A stretch of 64,000 nt of DNA from Synanceia verrucosa (GCA_029721515.1 CM056559.1:15119001-15183000), one strand, 5' to 3'. Shown: positions 1-10,546, counted from the stretch's first letter. Notes: generated by a model from the letters alone, not told the origin. Made by a program: numbers and translations.

Positions 1-169
1 TGCTCAGGTTGTATCTGTTAGAGTAGTGGAGAAGAGGATGTGTTTACTCTTCCTCCCTTTACCACATGCTGCAGATTAGTTATGTGCCTCGTAGTCCCTG
101 TGTGTTCTCATCTCACAGGTATCCATGGATCCAGTCTACCTGGTGGAGTAGTGGTTGGGCAGACCAGTC

Positions 170-358
170 AGGCTTCATCTTCTGGTTCTGAGTGGCGTGG
201 TGGTGACGAGGTCATCTTGTGGAGGTTTCTCCTGTTTGGTGTGGTGGAGAGAGGAAGATGTGCTTGCATAGGCTTCTTCTGGTTGGTGTGGTGGAGAGGA
301 GGACGTGCTGCCCAGGCTTCTTCTGGTGGGCGTGGTGGAGAGGAAGACATGCTTCTCA
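170..358. repeat. minisatellite, about 4 units of 44-54 bp
   Basis: Four imperfect copies of a G-rich unit built around TTCTGG, GGTGTGGTGGAGAGGA and a GCT-rich end follow each other. The last two copies (271-314 and 315-358) are 44 bp each and differ at few positions; the earlier ones are longer and more diverged. Open frames across the block on both strands are by-products of the repeat and of its strand asymmetry, not genes. Confidence 0.6.
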
Positions 359-412
359 TCCTTTGCTGATAGCTTGATGATGCTCTTCATCCCCTTGAAC
401 ACTCTCATACAA

Positions 413-417
413 TTATA

Positions 418-478
<61 letters not shown>
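413..478. repeat. (TA)n microsatellite
   Basis: About 30 uninterrupted TA dinucleotides with short AT-rich flanks. It creates tyrosine/isoleucine open frames on both strands that have no coding meaning. Confidence 0.95.
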
Positions 479-480
<2 letters not shown>

Positions 481-565
481 TGTATATTAGCTGTTGTTAT
501 ATTGAGTTGGACATTTCCATACAATTTTATATGTAGTGTTGATGTGTTTTCATTGTTGTTATTCT

Positions 566-815
566 GTACACACGGCATCTATTGCATGTCTGTCCATCCT
601 GGAAGAGGGATCCCTCCTCTGTCGCTCTTCCTGAGGTTTCTTCCGTTTCTTTTTCCCTGTTAAAAGGTTTTTTTGGGGGAGTTTTTCCTTAGTCGATACG
701 AGGGTCATTTGTAAAGGACAGAGGGTGTCATATCCTGTACAGATTGTAAAGCCCAATGAGGCAAATTCATAATTTGTGATATTGGGCTATGCAAATAAAC
801 TTGACTTGACTTGAC
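566..815 (+). mobile_element. retroposon 3' tail, copy 1
   Basis: The block runs from the GTCTGTCCATCC motif through a T-rich stretch to AATAAACTTGACTTGACTTGAC, ending in tandem TTGAC units. A second, shorter copy lies at 33617-33713 and shares GTAAAGGACAGAGGGTGT, GAGGCAAATT, TTTGTGATATTG and the same TTGAC tail. A conserved 3' end with a short tandem tail is typical of LINE or SINE retroposons that prime on their own tail. I recognise it as a common teleost repeat but cannot name the family. Confidence 0.7.
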
Positions 816-1235
816 ATTAGCTGGGAGAGGAAACGTGAATGTCTTTGCCAGGAAAGAGTACCATGAAACCTTTAATTAATCCTACTGACTGGACACACTC
901 TGTACCAATAGGCCGGGGGGAAAAGGTGCAAATGCTGTCTAACCCAGCAGACATCAATTAATAAAATAGAAGAGTGAGCCGAGCAGGCTGAGCTTGTCTT
1001 GGAAAGAATAAACAAACTGAGAAGAAAAGAGGAACCAAACCTATGGTGACATCGGAACTTACTGCTTTTCTTGGGTCACAAGTGACATTGTTGGTATGCA
1101 TACTCTGTGCATGCGTGAAGGGATCATTCAGTGCTTTCAGTACCCCCTTCTGGCGGTCAGCAGGGATGAAACAGAACTGGAGTGATGTGATCCACTCTCT
1201 TGGTTTTAGTGAGGATTTGAGCAGCAGCGTGCTAG
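816..1235. other. no recognised feature
   Basis: A stretch of about 420 bp with only short frames (longest 66 codons) and no domain, repeat or RNA signature that I can identify. Confidence 0.5.
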
Positions 1236-1469
1236 CCCCTTAAGCTCAACTGCAAGGGTTGGGGTTAGGGGTTAATCTCAAAACATGTCAAAACCTGTGT
1301 GTTCAAGAGTTATTGCCTTTTGAAGATCGTGGGAGGGGGTAGAACAACTCGTTGTTATTCCTATACCCTAACCCTTTAACTGGATTAAACACGCACACAA
1401 CAGGACAGGTTTTGAAACTAACACTAACCGTTAACCCTCCTCCTTTGGGGGACCCTTGAGCTTAACAGG
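1236..1469. mobile_element. 234-bp fold-back MITE with CTAG flanks
   Basis: The element begins CCCCTTAAGCTCAA and ends with the complement of CCTGTTAAGCTCAA. Inside these ends, arms of about 75 bp (1236-1310 and 1395-1469) remain complementary with scattered mismatches, so the whole unit can fold back. Identical CTAG tetranucleotides sit directly outside both ends (1232-1235 and 1470-1473), as expected for a 4-bp target duplication. No coding capacity is present. The superfamily is undecided; 3-bp TAG duplication is an alternative reading. Confidence 0.65.
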
Positions 1470-1473
1470 CTAG

Positions 1474-2542
1474 ATCAGCTGCAGCTGTCCAATCAATTTG
1501 CTCACCCATCCAAATAATTGGAATCAGGTGTTTCAATCACCACAGATGTATAAAATCAAGCACCTAGGCATGCAGACTGCTTTCACAAACATTTGTGAAA
1601 GAATGGGTTGCTCTCAGGGGCTCAGTGAATTCCAGCGTGGAACTGTGATAGGATGCCACTTGTGCAACAAAACCAGTCATGAAATTTCCTCGCTCCTAAA
1701 TATTCCACAGTCAACTGTCAGCTGTATTATAAGGAAGTGGAAGTATTTGGGAACGACAGCAACTCAGCCACAAAGTGGTAGGCCACGTAAACTGACGGCG
1801 CAGGGTCAACAGATGCTGAGGTGCGAAGAGGTCGCCAACTTTCTGCAGAGTCAATCGCTACAGACCTCCAAACTTCATGTGGCCTCCAGATTAGCTCAAG
1901 AACATTGCACAGAGAGCTTCATGGAATGGGTTTCCATGGCCGAGCATCTGCAACCAAGCCATACATCACCAAGTGCAATGCAAAGCATTGGATGCAGTGG
2001 TGTAAGGCACGCCGCCACTGGACTCTAGAGCAGTGGAGACGTGTTCTCTGGAGTGACAAATCATGCTTCTCCATCTGGCAATCTGATGGATGAGTCTGGG
2101 TTTGGCGGTTGCCAGGAGAACGATACTTGTCGGACCGCATTGTGCCAAGTGTTTGGTGGAGGGGGGATAATGGTGTGGGGTTGTTTTTCAGGAGCTGGTC
2201 ATGGCCCCTTAGTTCCTGTGAAAGGAACTCTGAATGCTTCAGCATACCAAGACATTTTGGATAATTCCATGCTCCCAGCTTTGTGGGGACAGTTTGGTGC
2301 TGGCCCCTTCCTCTTCCAACATGACTGTGCAGCAGTGCACAAAGCAAGGTCCATAAAGACATGGATGACAGAGTCTGGTGTGGATGACCTTGACTGGCCT
2401 GCACAGAGTCCTGACCTCAACCCGATAGAACACCTTTGGGATGAATTAGAGTGGAGACTGAGAGCCAGGCCTTTTCATCCAACATCACTAATAAGTTCAT
2501 ATGTGAGTCAAGACAGGTGAGTAAATACTTTCCAATATAGTG
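1474..2542 (+). mobile_element. Tc1-like transposon, 5' end missing
   Basis: The right end finishes with CCAATATAGTG followed by TA (2543-2544), a Tc1/mariner-type terminus and target dinucleotide. No matching inverted repeat is present at the left, where the element abuts the fold-back MITE at 1236-1469, so the 5' terminus has been lost. Between them lies a damaged transposase gene. The segment from about 2490 to 2530 jumps straight from the transposase C-terminal part to the terminal repeat, showing a further internal deletion. It also interrupts the 3' end of the minus-strand LINE that begins again at 2545. Confidence 0.9.
1603..2480 (+). pseudogene. Tc1-like transposase, frameshifted
   Basis: This encoded the cut-and-paste transposase of the element. 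The first frame (from ATG at 1603) contains the paired-type helix-turn-helix region, including LNIPQSTVSCIIRKW and the GRPRK linker. The reading then passes into other frames: a second frame carries the first catalytic aspartate in WSDKSCF (about 2052-2072), a third carries GGGGIMVWGCFSGAG, the second aspartate in QHDCAAVHKA, and the glutamate in LNPIEHLWDELE (about 2416-2451). All three DDE residues are recognisable, but at least two frameshifts and loss of the C-terminal end make it inactive. Other frames over the region are shadows. Confidence 0.9.
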
Positions 2543-2544
2543 TA

Positions 2545-3787
2545 TATTCTTAAGGTGATAGTAGGCTGACTTTATAATTGTTTTAATGTGGCTGTTGAAA
2601 TTTAGGTCCGGGTCCATGAGTACACCAAGATTTCTGGCTTGGTTTGTGGTTTTTAACATTGCCAATTGTAGCGGAGCTCTGACTCTGAGTCACCCCTCCT
2701 TGGCTCCAAAAACATTTATGTCAGTTTTGTCTGATGATTGATGTTTGATGATTGATGTTTAATTGAAGAAAATTATGCCACATCCAGTTGTTGATTTGTT
2801 CAATACACTTACTCACTGCTTGTGGTGGCCCATAGTCCCCTGGTGATATGGTCATATAAATTTGTGTCGTCTGCATAATTATGGTAACTTGTTTTGTTGC
2901 TTTTCATAATCTGAGCCAGTGGAACCATGTGGATTAAACAAGAGAGGCCCCAAGATTGCGCCTTGAGGAACTCTGCTTGTAATATTTGTCTGCTCAGATG
3001 TAATTACCTATTTGCTAGACACAAAGTAGTCCCTGTCCTTTAAGTAGAACTGAAGCCAGTTTAGCCCTGTACCAAAAAGTCCCACCCAGTTTTCCAGTCC
3101 AATCTGAAATTCTCAGATTTAAACACTGTTAGTGTTTAAATGTACTGTAAGTCATTGAAGACCTCAACAAGAGCAGTCTTTGTGCTGTGGTGTGGTTGAA
3201 AAGCTGATTTGAAGACATCAAAACAATTGTTTCCTGCCAAGAAGACCTTAACTTATAAATGGAAGGGCCTGTAATTATTCATAACTGACCTGTCTAGATT
3301 GTTCTTTTTTACGAGTGGCTTGATAATTGCTGTTTTCAAGGCCTGTGGCAAGACACCTGAGAGAAGAGATGTGTTTACAATCGGAAAAAAGATCTGAGGC
3401 CATGCACTTCAAAACATTTTTTGAAAAAGTTGGTAGAATATCAAGGCAGCAGGAGGATTTCAGATGTTTTATAATATCCTCCAGGTTTTTATGGTTGATC
3501 AGACAAAACTATGTCACGGTATGTGTACTGACTTTAAGAGGACACGGATAACATATATCCTGTAACTTATACGGAGGCACTGACTGCTTGTCTAATTTTC
3601 AGAATTTTGTCAGTATAAAAGGAGGCAAATTCATTGCAGGCCCTGATGTATAGAAGTACAGGGGCTACTGGTACAGGAGGGTTTGTTAGTCTATCGACAG
3701 TAGCAAACAATGTACAGGCATTATTATCATGTTTTGTCTATGATGACAGGGAAAAAAGTCTACCTTGCTTTTTTCAGTTCCAACTTA
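2545..3787 (-). pseudogene. LINE ORF2, linker and reverse transcriptase part
   Basis: The minus strand encodes, in several frames, the RT entry motif TSLLSGVLPQALKTAIIKPL followed by a NYRP-like motif (about 3385-3270), a QGSILGPLLFN-like stretch at about 2990-2930, the catalytic box as YADDTNLY (about 2885-2860), and the C-terminal block LGVLMDPDLNFNSHIKT (about 2635-2585). This enzyme would copy LINE RNA at a nicked target. Stops and frameshifts occur throughout and part of the palm is missing, so it is dead. The coding sequence is cut at 2545 by a Tc1 inserted at a TA. Confidence 0.85.
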
Positions 3788-4323
3788 TACACTACCCACA
3801 AAAAGTTAGGGATATTCAACTTTTGGATGAAAGTTATGGAAAATGTAATAAGTTTGTGCTATAGTAATATTATATCAAAGTAGGGCATTTAAGTAGAAGC
3901 ATGCAATGGTAATTTCTTCATCTCAAACAAGTTATTGAAACAAATGTAACATAAATTGAGTATAAAACAATGGACTTCTCTTATAATGAAGACATTCTGT
4001 AACTTTCTCAGTATTTTCCAGGACCCTGACACTACCTGGCACCTATGTGCTAAAGGCTTAAGTTTTATGACTGGTCAAATAAACAAACTGTGGGGGGAGG
4101 AAACTGACCATAAGGAACTCCAGGACACACAAGGAGTTGGGGGGAAGTTTTATGACTGCCTTTCACATTCCTGAATTCATCCTGAAACACACATCCAAAG
4201 CTCTTCCTTTCTCCCTGCTTGGAACAGAACATTACATTAGGATTTTAATAATCAACTATGCTTTGATTCTTCAGCTACTGTCATATAAGTATCACTTTTA
4301 TCATGTCAAAGATCAGTCTCCAC

Positions 4324-5442
4324 TAGGGGTGTCCCCAACAAAGAATTTACATAGTCGAATCTGATCGAATCAAATGTATCATCATCTTTTTTATTTTTTT
4401 TATTTTTTTTATTTTTTTTTTTTTAAGAATCATTAGAATATAGGCTACAGCAGAATGTTGCAGTAATAAAAAAAAAAAAACAAACAAAAAAAAAACAGCG
4501 CAGGCAGGTAAAACAACACTTTTAATTTTTATTAACAACTGAAACACAAACAGAAAACAAAGTGTCCGTAACTCTAAACATCAAACAAATTAAGTGGCTC
4601 AAATGACCATAACCAATCCTACCTCTTACAAACGGGCTTTTATTTATATCTCTTAGCTCTGCAGATAAGCTCAATTTTTTTGGCTGAACAATTTCACACA
4701 TTATCTGCTCAAATTAAATGAAATAGGCTTAATTGTGCTGTGTCGGGTCCGTTGCGCAGAGCAACATCCATGCAAAAACTAAGAATTGAATTAGAATAGA
4801 ATAAGCCTTTTAGATAAATAAAAAAATAATATAGCCTAATAATAACCGAAAATATTACAATAAAATGAAATAAAAGTCAGCATGAAGGGGTCATCAGAAG
4901 GTGCATAACAAATGCCTTAAATTTTAGAATTAAATCTGAACACAAGAAGCCTTCCTAAATGAAAAAATAAGTAAAATAATAACTAAATAAAATAAGTAAC
5001 TAACTAAATAAAAGTGAGGAAACGTGGGCAGACCAGCAGCCCACTGCTGCATTTACGCATCTGACCTTAGGGTAAAGCCAAATCACCACCAAGATGCCGC
5101 TCTGTGATGCGCAAAATTGGATTGTGCCATTCACCCTGGTGGTTCATTCACAAACACTAAATAGATAGACTATTGAATAAAAGCACAAGGTAAGTAATTT
5201 TTTCCACAGTATATTTGATAGGCTAATATGTATATCAAATAGGCAGTATATCATGTTTATTTGGAAAAAATAACACAAGCAATTCTATGTAAAATCAGCC
5301 ATTCAGCACCCCCACACAGCTGTAATGGAATGGTCCTCGTTTCATAACCACATTTTTCTTCGACTTCGACTGTGTGATTGGCCATCGAATCAGGCTCCTT
5401 CGAACGAATCATCGAATCGTCGAATATTTGGGGACACCCCTA
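4324..5442. mobile_element. non-autonomous hAT element, 1119 bp
   Basis: Perfect 15-bp terminal inverted repeats TAGGGGTGTCCCCAA occur at both ends, and perfect 8-bp target duplications GTCTCCAC flank them (4316-4323 and 5443-5450). Both features are hallmarks of hAT transposons. Subterminal CGAAT/CGATT motifs are repeated near both ends, as expected for transposase binding sites. The interior is A/T-rich with long poly-T and poly-A runs (4387-4495) and encodes no recognisable transposase, so it would depend on an enzyme made elsewhere. Confidence 0.93.
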
Positions 5443-5450
5443 GTCTCCAC

Positions 5451-6004
5451 ACAGATCCTCCTGCTTCCTCTGCGCTTACACAGAACCAATATGACACATG
5501 TTCCACTAAGTTTGGGATAATTGTACATACACAGCTATGCATAGACTGTTGTAAAATGCCTACCTACATGCTCCGATATCTTGGTTCATCTGTGTTGTTT
5601 AATTTGTTGATTAATTTCATTTCAATTGGTCAAGTTTTGTTCTGTGGTTTCCTACCATAGGTTGCTTGGTGTCGTTTTACAGCTGAGAGAGGGAGCTTTG
5701 ATATAGAGAAAATTTAATGAAGTAAAACATAGCAGTATTCACATTAAATAAGTTGAAAGAATATCATTTCAGCTAACTTGTGGGATGGGGAGTGACCAGT
5801 GGTCACACTGCCACTGGACCTTCAACAAAGATCATAAAAAGCCTCAGCTGGTCTGAGCGCTCTCTACTTTTCTTCAGCCCTTCAGTCAGTCAAGTTCTAG
5901 TCTTCATCCTCTCCACTGAATCTCTGCTCTCCTTCTCCCACATGCTGGGAGGGGGAGGGAAACAACGATGACCCAAAGAGAGAGACATGCTGCCCCACCG
6001 CAGG
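5451..6004. other. unassigned sequence inside the composite insertion
   Basis: No recognisable coding domain or terminal repeat. The sequence immediately left of the hAT element (about 4020-4315) continues here, so the two parts belong to one older unit whose identity I cannot establish; an LTR or other non-coding part of a retroelement is possible. Confidence 0.4.
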
Positions 6005-6212
6005 CCCAGTGCCTCATGGCATGAAAAGCAACCTCTCCAGAATCTTCAACCTGCTCTAGATATGATTGAAATACTCTGAAAGCTGCCTCTGAATGGCCTC
6101 CTCAGGACCCAGCACCTCATGACATGAAGAACAACCTCTCCTGAATCTTCAACATGCTCCAGATATGACTGAAAGACTCTGAATGCTGCCTCTCAACCAT
6201 CTCTCCTCTCCG
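6005..6212. repeat. tandem duplication, period about 103 bp
   Basis: The 103-bp unit beginning CCCAGTGCCTCATGGCATGAA (6005) is repeated from 6108 as CCCAGCACCTCATGACATGAA. Both contain AACCTCTCC, GAATCTTCAAC, AGATATGA and GCTGCCTCT at matching places. Confidence 0.75.
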
Positions 6213-6435
6213 CTCTGCTCCACTACCTGAATTGGATGTGGCCCAGCTCCTCTGCTCAGACACTGGCTGCAGAAAATGACTCCAGCCTTCATGAAGAAAC
6301 TGAAAAGGAGAAAAGACTGTTGGTGTGAATCCAGCTGACCTCCCCCACCAACAAAGGGAGGGGGAAGAATTGAAGCAAGGGCACAGAGACTATGCTGGAA
6401 AGAGGAGAGAGAGACAGAGAGAGAAAGAGATAAAG

Positions 6436-6610
6436 CCATGTCAACCAGAGATGTTCGGAGACGACCAAAGATGTCCAAATGTCCAAAGATGTCCAGAGTT
6501 GCCCAGAGCTGTCCAGAGATGTCTAGAGCTGTCCAGAACTGTCCAGACATGACCAAAGGTTTCCAGAGCTCACCAGAGATGTCCAGAGATGTCCACAGAT
6601 GTCCAAAAGA
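6436..6610. repeat. 10-bp-period minisatellite (AGAGATGTCC)
   Basis: About 17 imperfect decamers with consensus AGAGATGTCC are arranged head to tail, with variants such as AGAGCTGTCC and AAAGATGTCC. Because 10 is not a multiple of 3 the three frames rotate through the unit and stay open, giving spurious open frames of up to 176 codons with a ten-residue period. Confidence 0.85.
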
Positions 6611-7009
6611 GCCACTGGTGAAGTTCAAGCCGAAGTCACCTGCAGAGATCCAGCAGATCCAGACAGAACCTGAAGCCACTCCTCACTCCCATCCATCCAG
6701 GAACAGTGATATACTGCATATTCATCCTCAGATATTAAAGAGTTTGATGATTAGACACTAAATTAAATGGCCTGAATTTAGAGTTTAATCTAGCAATTTA
6801 ATAATATTCAGTAAAATATCAGTAAAATACTAAACTTAAATTCAAAGTAGAAAATTGCTCCACAGTCTTGTCTGATGCCTCTCAAACTCTCAACTGCTGA
6901 ATGCTACCAAACCTAAACAAAATTTTGGTAACAACAGCGTAATACATTGGTCACATTGAATTAATTAATCATTCATCCTCTAAACTTTTGTTTAATCATT
7001 CATTCCATT

Positions 7010-7838
7010 TTGGTCACAATGAGTCAATGCCATCAATGCCATTGTTCACCTCAACAATAAACTGGACTGGACTCACAACACAGATGTCCTGTACAAGAAG
7101 GGCCAAAGTCGTCTCCACCTGCTGAGGAGACTGAGGTCCTTTGGAGTTTGCAGGACTCTGCTCAGGACCTTTTATGACACTGTGGTAGCGTCTGCAGTCT
7201 TTTATGCAGTGGTCTGCTGGGGAGCAGGGAGCACAGAGAGAAACAGGAAGAGACTGAACAGGCTGGTCAGGAGGGCCAGCTCTGTCCTGGACTGCTCCCT
7301 GGACTCCATAGAGGAGGTGGGTGAGAGGAGGATGTTAGCTAAGCTCACCTCCATCATGGACAACCCCTCTCACCCTCTACATGGGACTGTGGAGGCTTTA
7401 AGCAGCTCCTTCAGCTGCAGACTGAGACTTCCACCCTGCAAGAAGGAGCGCTACCGCAGGTCATTCATACCATCAGCAATAAAACTTTACAACATCAGCA
7501 TCACTGGCTGATGTAAACACAATCTGGACTCATCTCCATCTCCATCACTGTCATTGTTATTGTCATTGTCATCACACTACCACTTTGCACAAAAAAATAG
7601 AAAATTGCACTGCCACAATAATAATTGTGTTTTAAACAGTTTCATCTGTACAAGTATATATATCTATATATTTTTCCATTGTATTTTAGTTCATTGTAAA
7701 TATGTAAATATTTTTATTCTATTCTATTCTATTTTATTATTATTACTATTGTGTCTGTGTTTTTGTCTTTGTTGCTGTGGCAGGTAAATTTCCCCCCAAG
7801 GGGGATGAATAAAAAAACTATTCTATTCTATTCTATTC
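7010..7838 (+). mobile_element. 3' end of a CR1/Rex-like LINE with (ATTCT)n tail
   Basis: The fragment contains the last part of a reverse-transcriptase ORF (7044-7511), an untranslated region, and a conserved 3' end GTAAATTTCCCCCCAAGGGGG-ATGAATAAA followed by tandem TATTC units (7819-7838). 5' truncation with a retained 3' end is the normal outcome of LINE insertion. It lies inside the Tc1 composite insertion. Confidence 0.85.
7044..7511 (+). pseudogene. LINE ORF2 C-terminal domain, 5'-truncated but open
   Basis: An uninterrupted frame of 155 codons ends at TGA 7509-7511 and has no native start, because the fragment is truncated. It carries the conserved C-terminal block of fish CR1/Rex-type LINE proteins: LNNKLDWTHNTD, then LHLLRRLRSFGV, SAVFYAVVCWGAG, and finally RRSFIPSAIKLYN. 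This part follows the reverse-transcriptase palm and contributes to RNA binding. The lack of stops suggests a younger insertion than the neighbouring relics. No enzyme could be made from this fragment alone. Confidence 0.85.
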
Positions 7839-8290
7839 ATCATGCTTCCACCATCAATCTTCCATTATTCTATTTTTTTATTTTCTATTTTATTATTTAG
7901 TAGTTATTTAGTGGCCTGGTCAAGTAGTTTGTAAAATTAACCATTTATTATTAGTTATTTTCTGTTACAGTAGTTGTCTGGTTATAGTTGTTAAATAAAC
8001 ATCTCATTTATTTATTTATTTATTTATTTATTTAAGAACTTGGTTATTTGATTTGTGTGTGTGTATATAAATCAACTGAATCACTGTACACTAGGTCAAG
8101 AACTCCGTAGCCCCCTGAGATTAAGAGACTCTATTAATTAATGTCAAATTCACAAGTTTTCCCTGTTTTAGCAAAACTGGGTGGCACCCTGATAATTTCT
8201 ACTATTAAAGGTAATTTTGGGTTTATGATCAATGACTTAAAGATATTGTTCATTAATACATAATTTGATATTAATTAATGATTGACTAAT
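7839..8290. other. AT-rich unassigned segment with (ATTT)n
   Basis: Contains a short tetranucleotide run of ATTT (8007-8036) preceded by AATAAA, and a T/A-rich remainder. It could be part of an LTR or another non-coding element inserted into the Tc1, but no paired terminus is visible. Confidence 0.4.
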
Positions 8291-8347
8291 CTGCTCTAGA
8301 CTATTTATGCTACACAAAAAACTAACAACAGCGGTGGGTGCACCACA

Positions 8348-9306
8348 ACAAAAAATGTCAATGTCTCAATATGTCTCATGCTGTTCACAAATTGAGTTAT
8401 TGTCTGTTGAGACAGTATTCCACTCTTCTTGAAGGGCTGCCCTCAGGTCATTGAGGTTCTGGGGTGTGGGGTTATGACCCTCTACATGACCACTCAGCTG
8501 ATCCCATAGGTTTTCTATGGGCTTCAGGGCTGGAGAAAGTGCAGGCCACTCAATTTGAGGTACCCACCCTCCAGCAGCCATTTCCTGATGATGCAACCTC
8601 AATGAGCTGGAACATTCTCATCCATGAAGATGAAATCAGACCTGTGTTGATCATGCAGAGGCACAATGACTGGATTAATTATGTCATTCAGGTAGTGTCT
8701 GTTTGTCACAGCACTGTTCACAAGGTGTAGGGCAGTTCTGTATTGACTTGACACACCTTCCTAGACTGTAACACCACCACCTCCAAAGGCTGATGCATAA
8801 CATCTTCCTTGACGTCTCCAGCGGCGTTGGCAACCATCATTTCTTCTCAGTGTGAATTTACTTTTATCAGAGCACTGAGGCCCACTGGTTCCTTGTCCAG
8901 CCCCCTTGCTCCCTGGCCCATGACAGTCGATGAGGTCAGGCCTGGTAGTGTGGTCAGGTACCCTTGTAGGTCATCTACCGTGCAGACCATGCTGAAATAA
9001 GTGGTTTTAAATGGTCTGACTTGTCACTTGGGTGCCTCTCACCTCCCTTAAACATGCCTGAGGTTGAGTGGCATTCAACATCTGGTTCCACAGGGCACTG
9101 TTCACAATGAAGCATCCCAATCATCAGCTTGGGATGTGGCCAAAGGACGTCCACTTCTATGTCATTCTGTGACTCTTCCAGCATCTCTTTGTCTCTTTTG
9201 CAACCTGTTGATCATACTGTGATACTCTAAACTGAGAACATCCAGGTTGAAGCCTCGCAATGACGAGGTACTGATAATTGATTGTGAGGTGTTGTCTTGG
9301 TCTCAT
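8348..9306 (-). pseudogene. Tc1-like transposase, frameshifted
   Basis: Translation would begin at the ATG complementary to 9304-9306, giving MRPRQHLTINYQYLVIARLQ, the N-terminal helix-turn-helix segment. Further along are a segment around SDKSKFTLRRNDG (about 8885-8845; the first catalytic aspartate), the second aspartate in FMDENVPAHR (about 8635-8605), and the glutamate in ALSPALKPIENLWDQL (about 8550-8500). The usual PDLNP motif reads PALKP here. At least three frame changes are needed to follow it, so it is non-functional. It belongs to the element bounded by 3790 and 9605. Confidence 0.85.
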
Positions 9307-9605
9307 GATGTCAAATTGTGAACAAAATGATGAAGAGGACTGTTTAAATACTAATTGTCAGAGAACCAGAACATTTAGTGGTCGATTCATGGATCAGACA
9401 CTTGATGTGAATTTTGCGGTTAATGACCTTGTTAGAAAACACCATGTTTTGCAATAAATACTGAAATGTTGAACAGTTGAATATGTGCATTCAAAAGTTT
9501 AGAGAAGGTCAAATTAAGTTCACCTGTAAATGTTTTAATGCATTTTTGGTGCATTCCGAAATTTCATCCAAAATCCCATTATCCCTCGCTTTTTGTCAGA
9601 TACTG

Positions 9606-10546
9606 TAGATGTCATAATGAACCTGGAGATTTGTTTTCGCCACCTGCATTTGACTTTTTGATTCTCTCTTTTTTCTGTTCTTGCCAGCGTGGCATTTCTC
9701 CATGAAGACATTTTCTTTCCAGAGATGCCTTCACCTTCGTGGGTGCAATAGCATCAATAACATTTGTAATTTTAGAGTTGAAGTTATCCACAAGCTCATT
9801 GACTGAGACCCAAGAGAGCTCTGCATGGCCTCAGATCTTTTACAGATTGTAAACACGTCTCTTCTCTCAGGTGTCTTCCCACAGGCCCTGAAAACAGGAG
9901 TCATCAAGCCACTCTTAAAAAAAGAACAATCTAGACAGGCCAGTTATGAATAATGGAAGAGAAAATCTGAATAAATGTTTCACTGGTGTTTTCAGTGGTA
10001 TATCATTTTGTGATTTCCTCTGAACATTAGTGTGCACAGAGATACAGTAGAGTTCTCAAAGAAAACAAAGGAATGATCAGAAAGAGCAACATCACCTTTG
10101 AAATGTTCAGACCCTTGAAGATAATCAAGTCTAGAGTGTGGGCTCTGTCACATGCTGTGTCAGTCCAGAGTTATCAAGGACACGACACAGTTCTTCAGTG
10201 CCTCTGTCCTGGGGATTGTAAATGTGGACGTTAAAATCACCAAAAATAACTACACACTCAAAATCAACACAGATTATAGACAACAGTTCAGTTAATTCAT
10301 CAAAAAATGTATTTAGGTGGCCTGTAAATGTTGAGGAACAGCTCAGGAGGAGGCATTCAGCTGAAGAGTCACATTCAAAAGAAGATCTGCTTGAATTGGA
10401 CAGAATCATTGAACAGAATGGCAACACCACCTCTTTTCTTATGCACTCTAGTCTCACTTATAAAACTGAAGTTTGGAGGACTTGACTCAATAAGAACAGC
10501 TGCACTGTTATTTTGGTCTAACCAAGTTTCAGTTAAAAACATACAT
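9606..10546 (-). pseudogene. LINE ORF2 endonuclease and linker part
   Basis: Minus-strand frames encode the start of an apurinic/apyrimidinic-type endonuclease, FLTETWLDQNNSA (about 10545-10505), then HKKRGGVAILFND, VVIFGDFNVHI (about 10255-10223, a core active-site block), and HTLDLII with a degenerate SDHF-like block (10140-10050). After an inverted insertion (9791-9957) the frame continues with VNELVDNFNSKITNVIDAIA (about 9785-9725), the linker before the reverse transcriptase. The nuclease nicks target DNA to prime reverse transcription. Stops and shifts break it in several places. Confidence 0.85.
9791..9957 (+). mobile_element. inverted fragment of the LINE reverse-transcriptase region
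   Basis: On the plus strand this reads QIVNTSLLSGVFPQALKTGV followed by IKPLLKK, the same RT segment that occurs on the minus strand at about 3390-3280. In the minus-strand LINE it falls between the end of the endonuclease and the linker motif ELVDNFNSKI, where it does not belong and is in opposite orientation. The two copies differ at several positions, so it is an older local rearrangement or derives from a sister element. Confidence 0.75.

Larger units (their letters stand above)
3790..9605 (-). mobile_element. Tc1-like transposon inserted in the LINE, itself split by about 4.3 kb
   Basis: Both ends match as inverted repeats: CACTACCCACAAAAAG... at 3790 and the complement of CAGTATCTGACAAAAAG... 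at 9605, with shared AGGGAT and TTTTGGATGAAA further in. TA lies outside each end (3788-3789 and 9606-9607), and the LINE linker continues across the two flanks. The transposase lies on the minus strand near the right end. A 3' untranslated part remains at about 3790-3990. Between roughly 4000 and 8300 lies foreign material: a hAT MITE, a LINE 3' end, minisatellites and unassigned sequence. Exact inner junctions are uncertain. Confidence 0.8.

Noticed and set aside
1255..1385. Telomere-like GGGTTAGGGG and CCCTAACCC motifs
   Set aside because: Only isolated units are present, and they fall in the two arms and loop region of the fold-back MITE.
6149..6679. Minus-strand frame of 176 codons
   Set aside because: Its body is the decamer minisatellite, whose frames stay open by chance; no domain is present.
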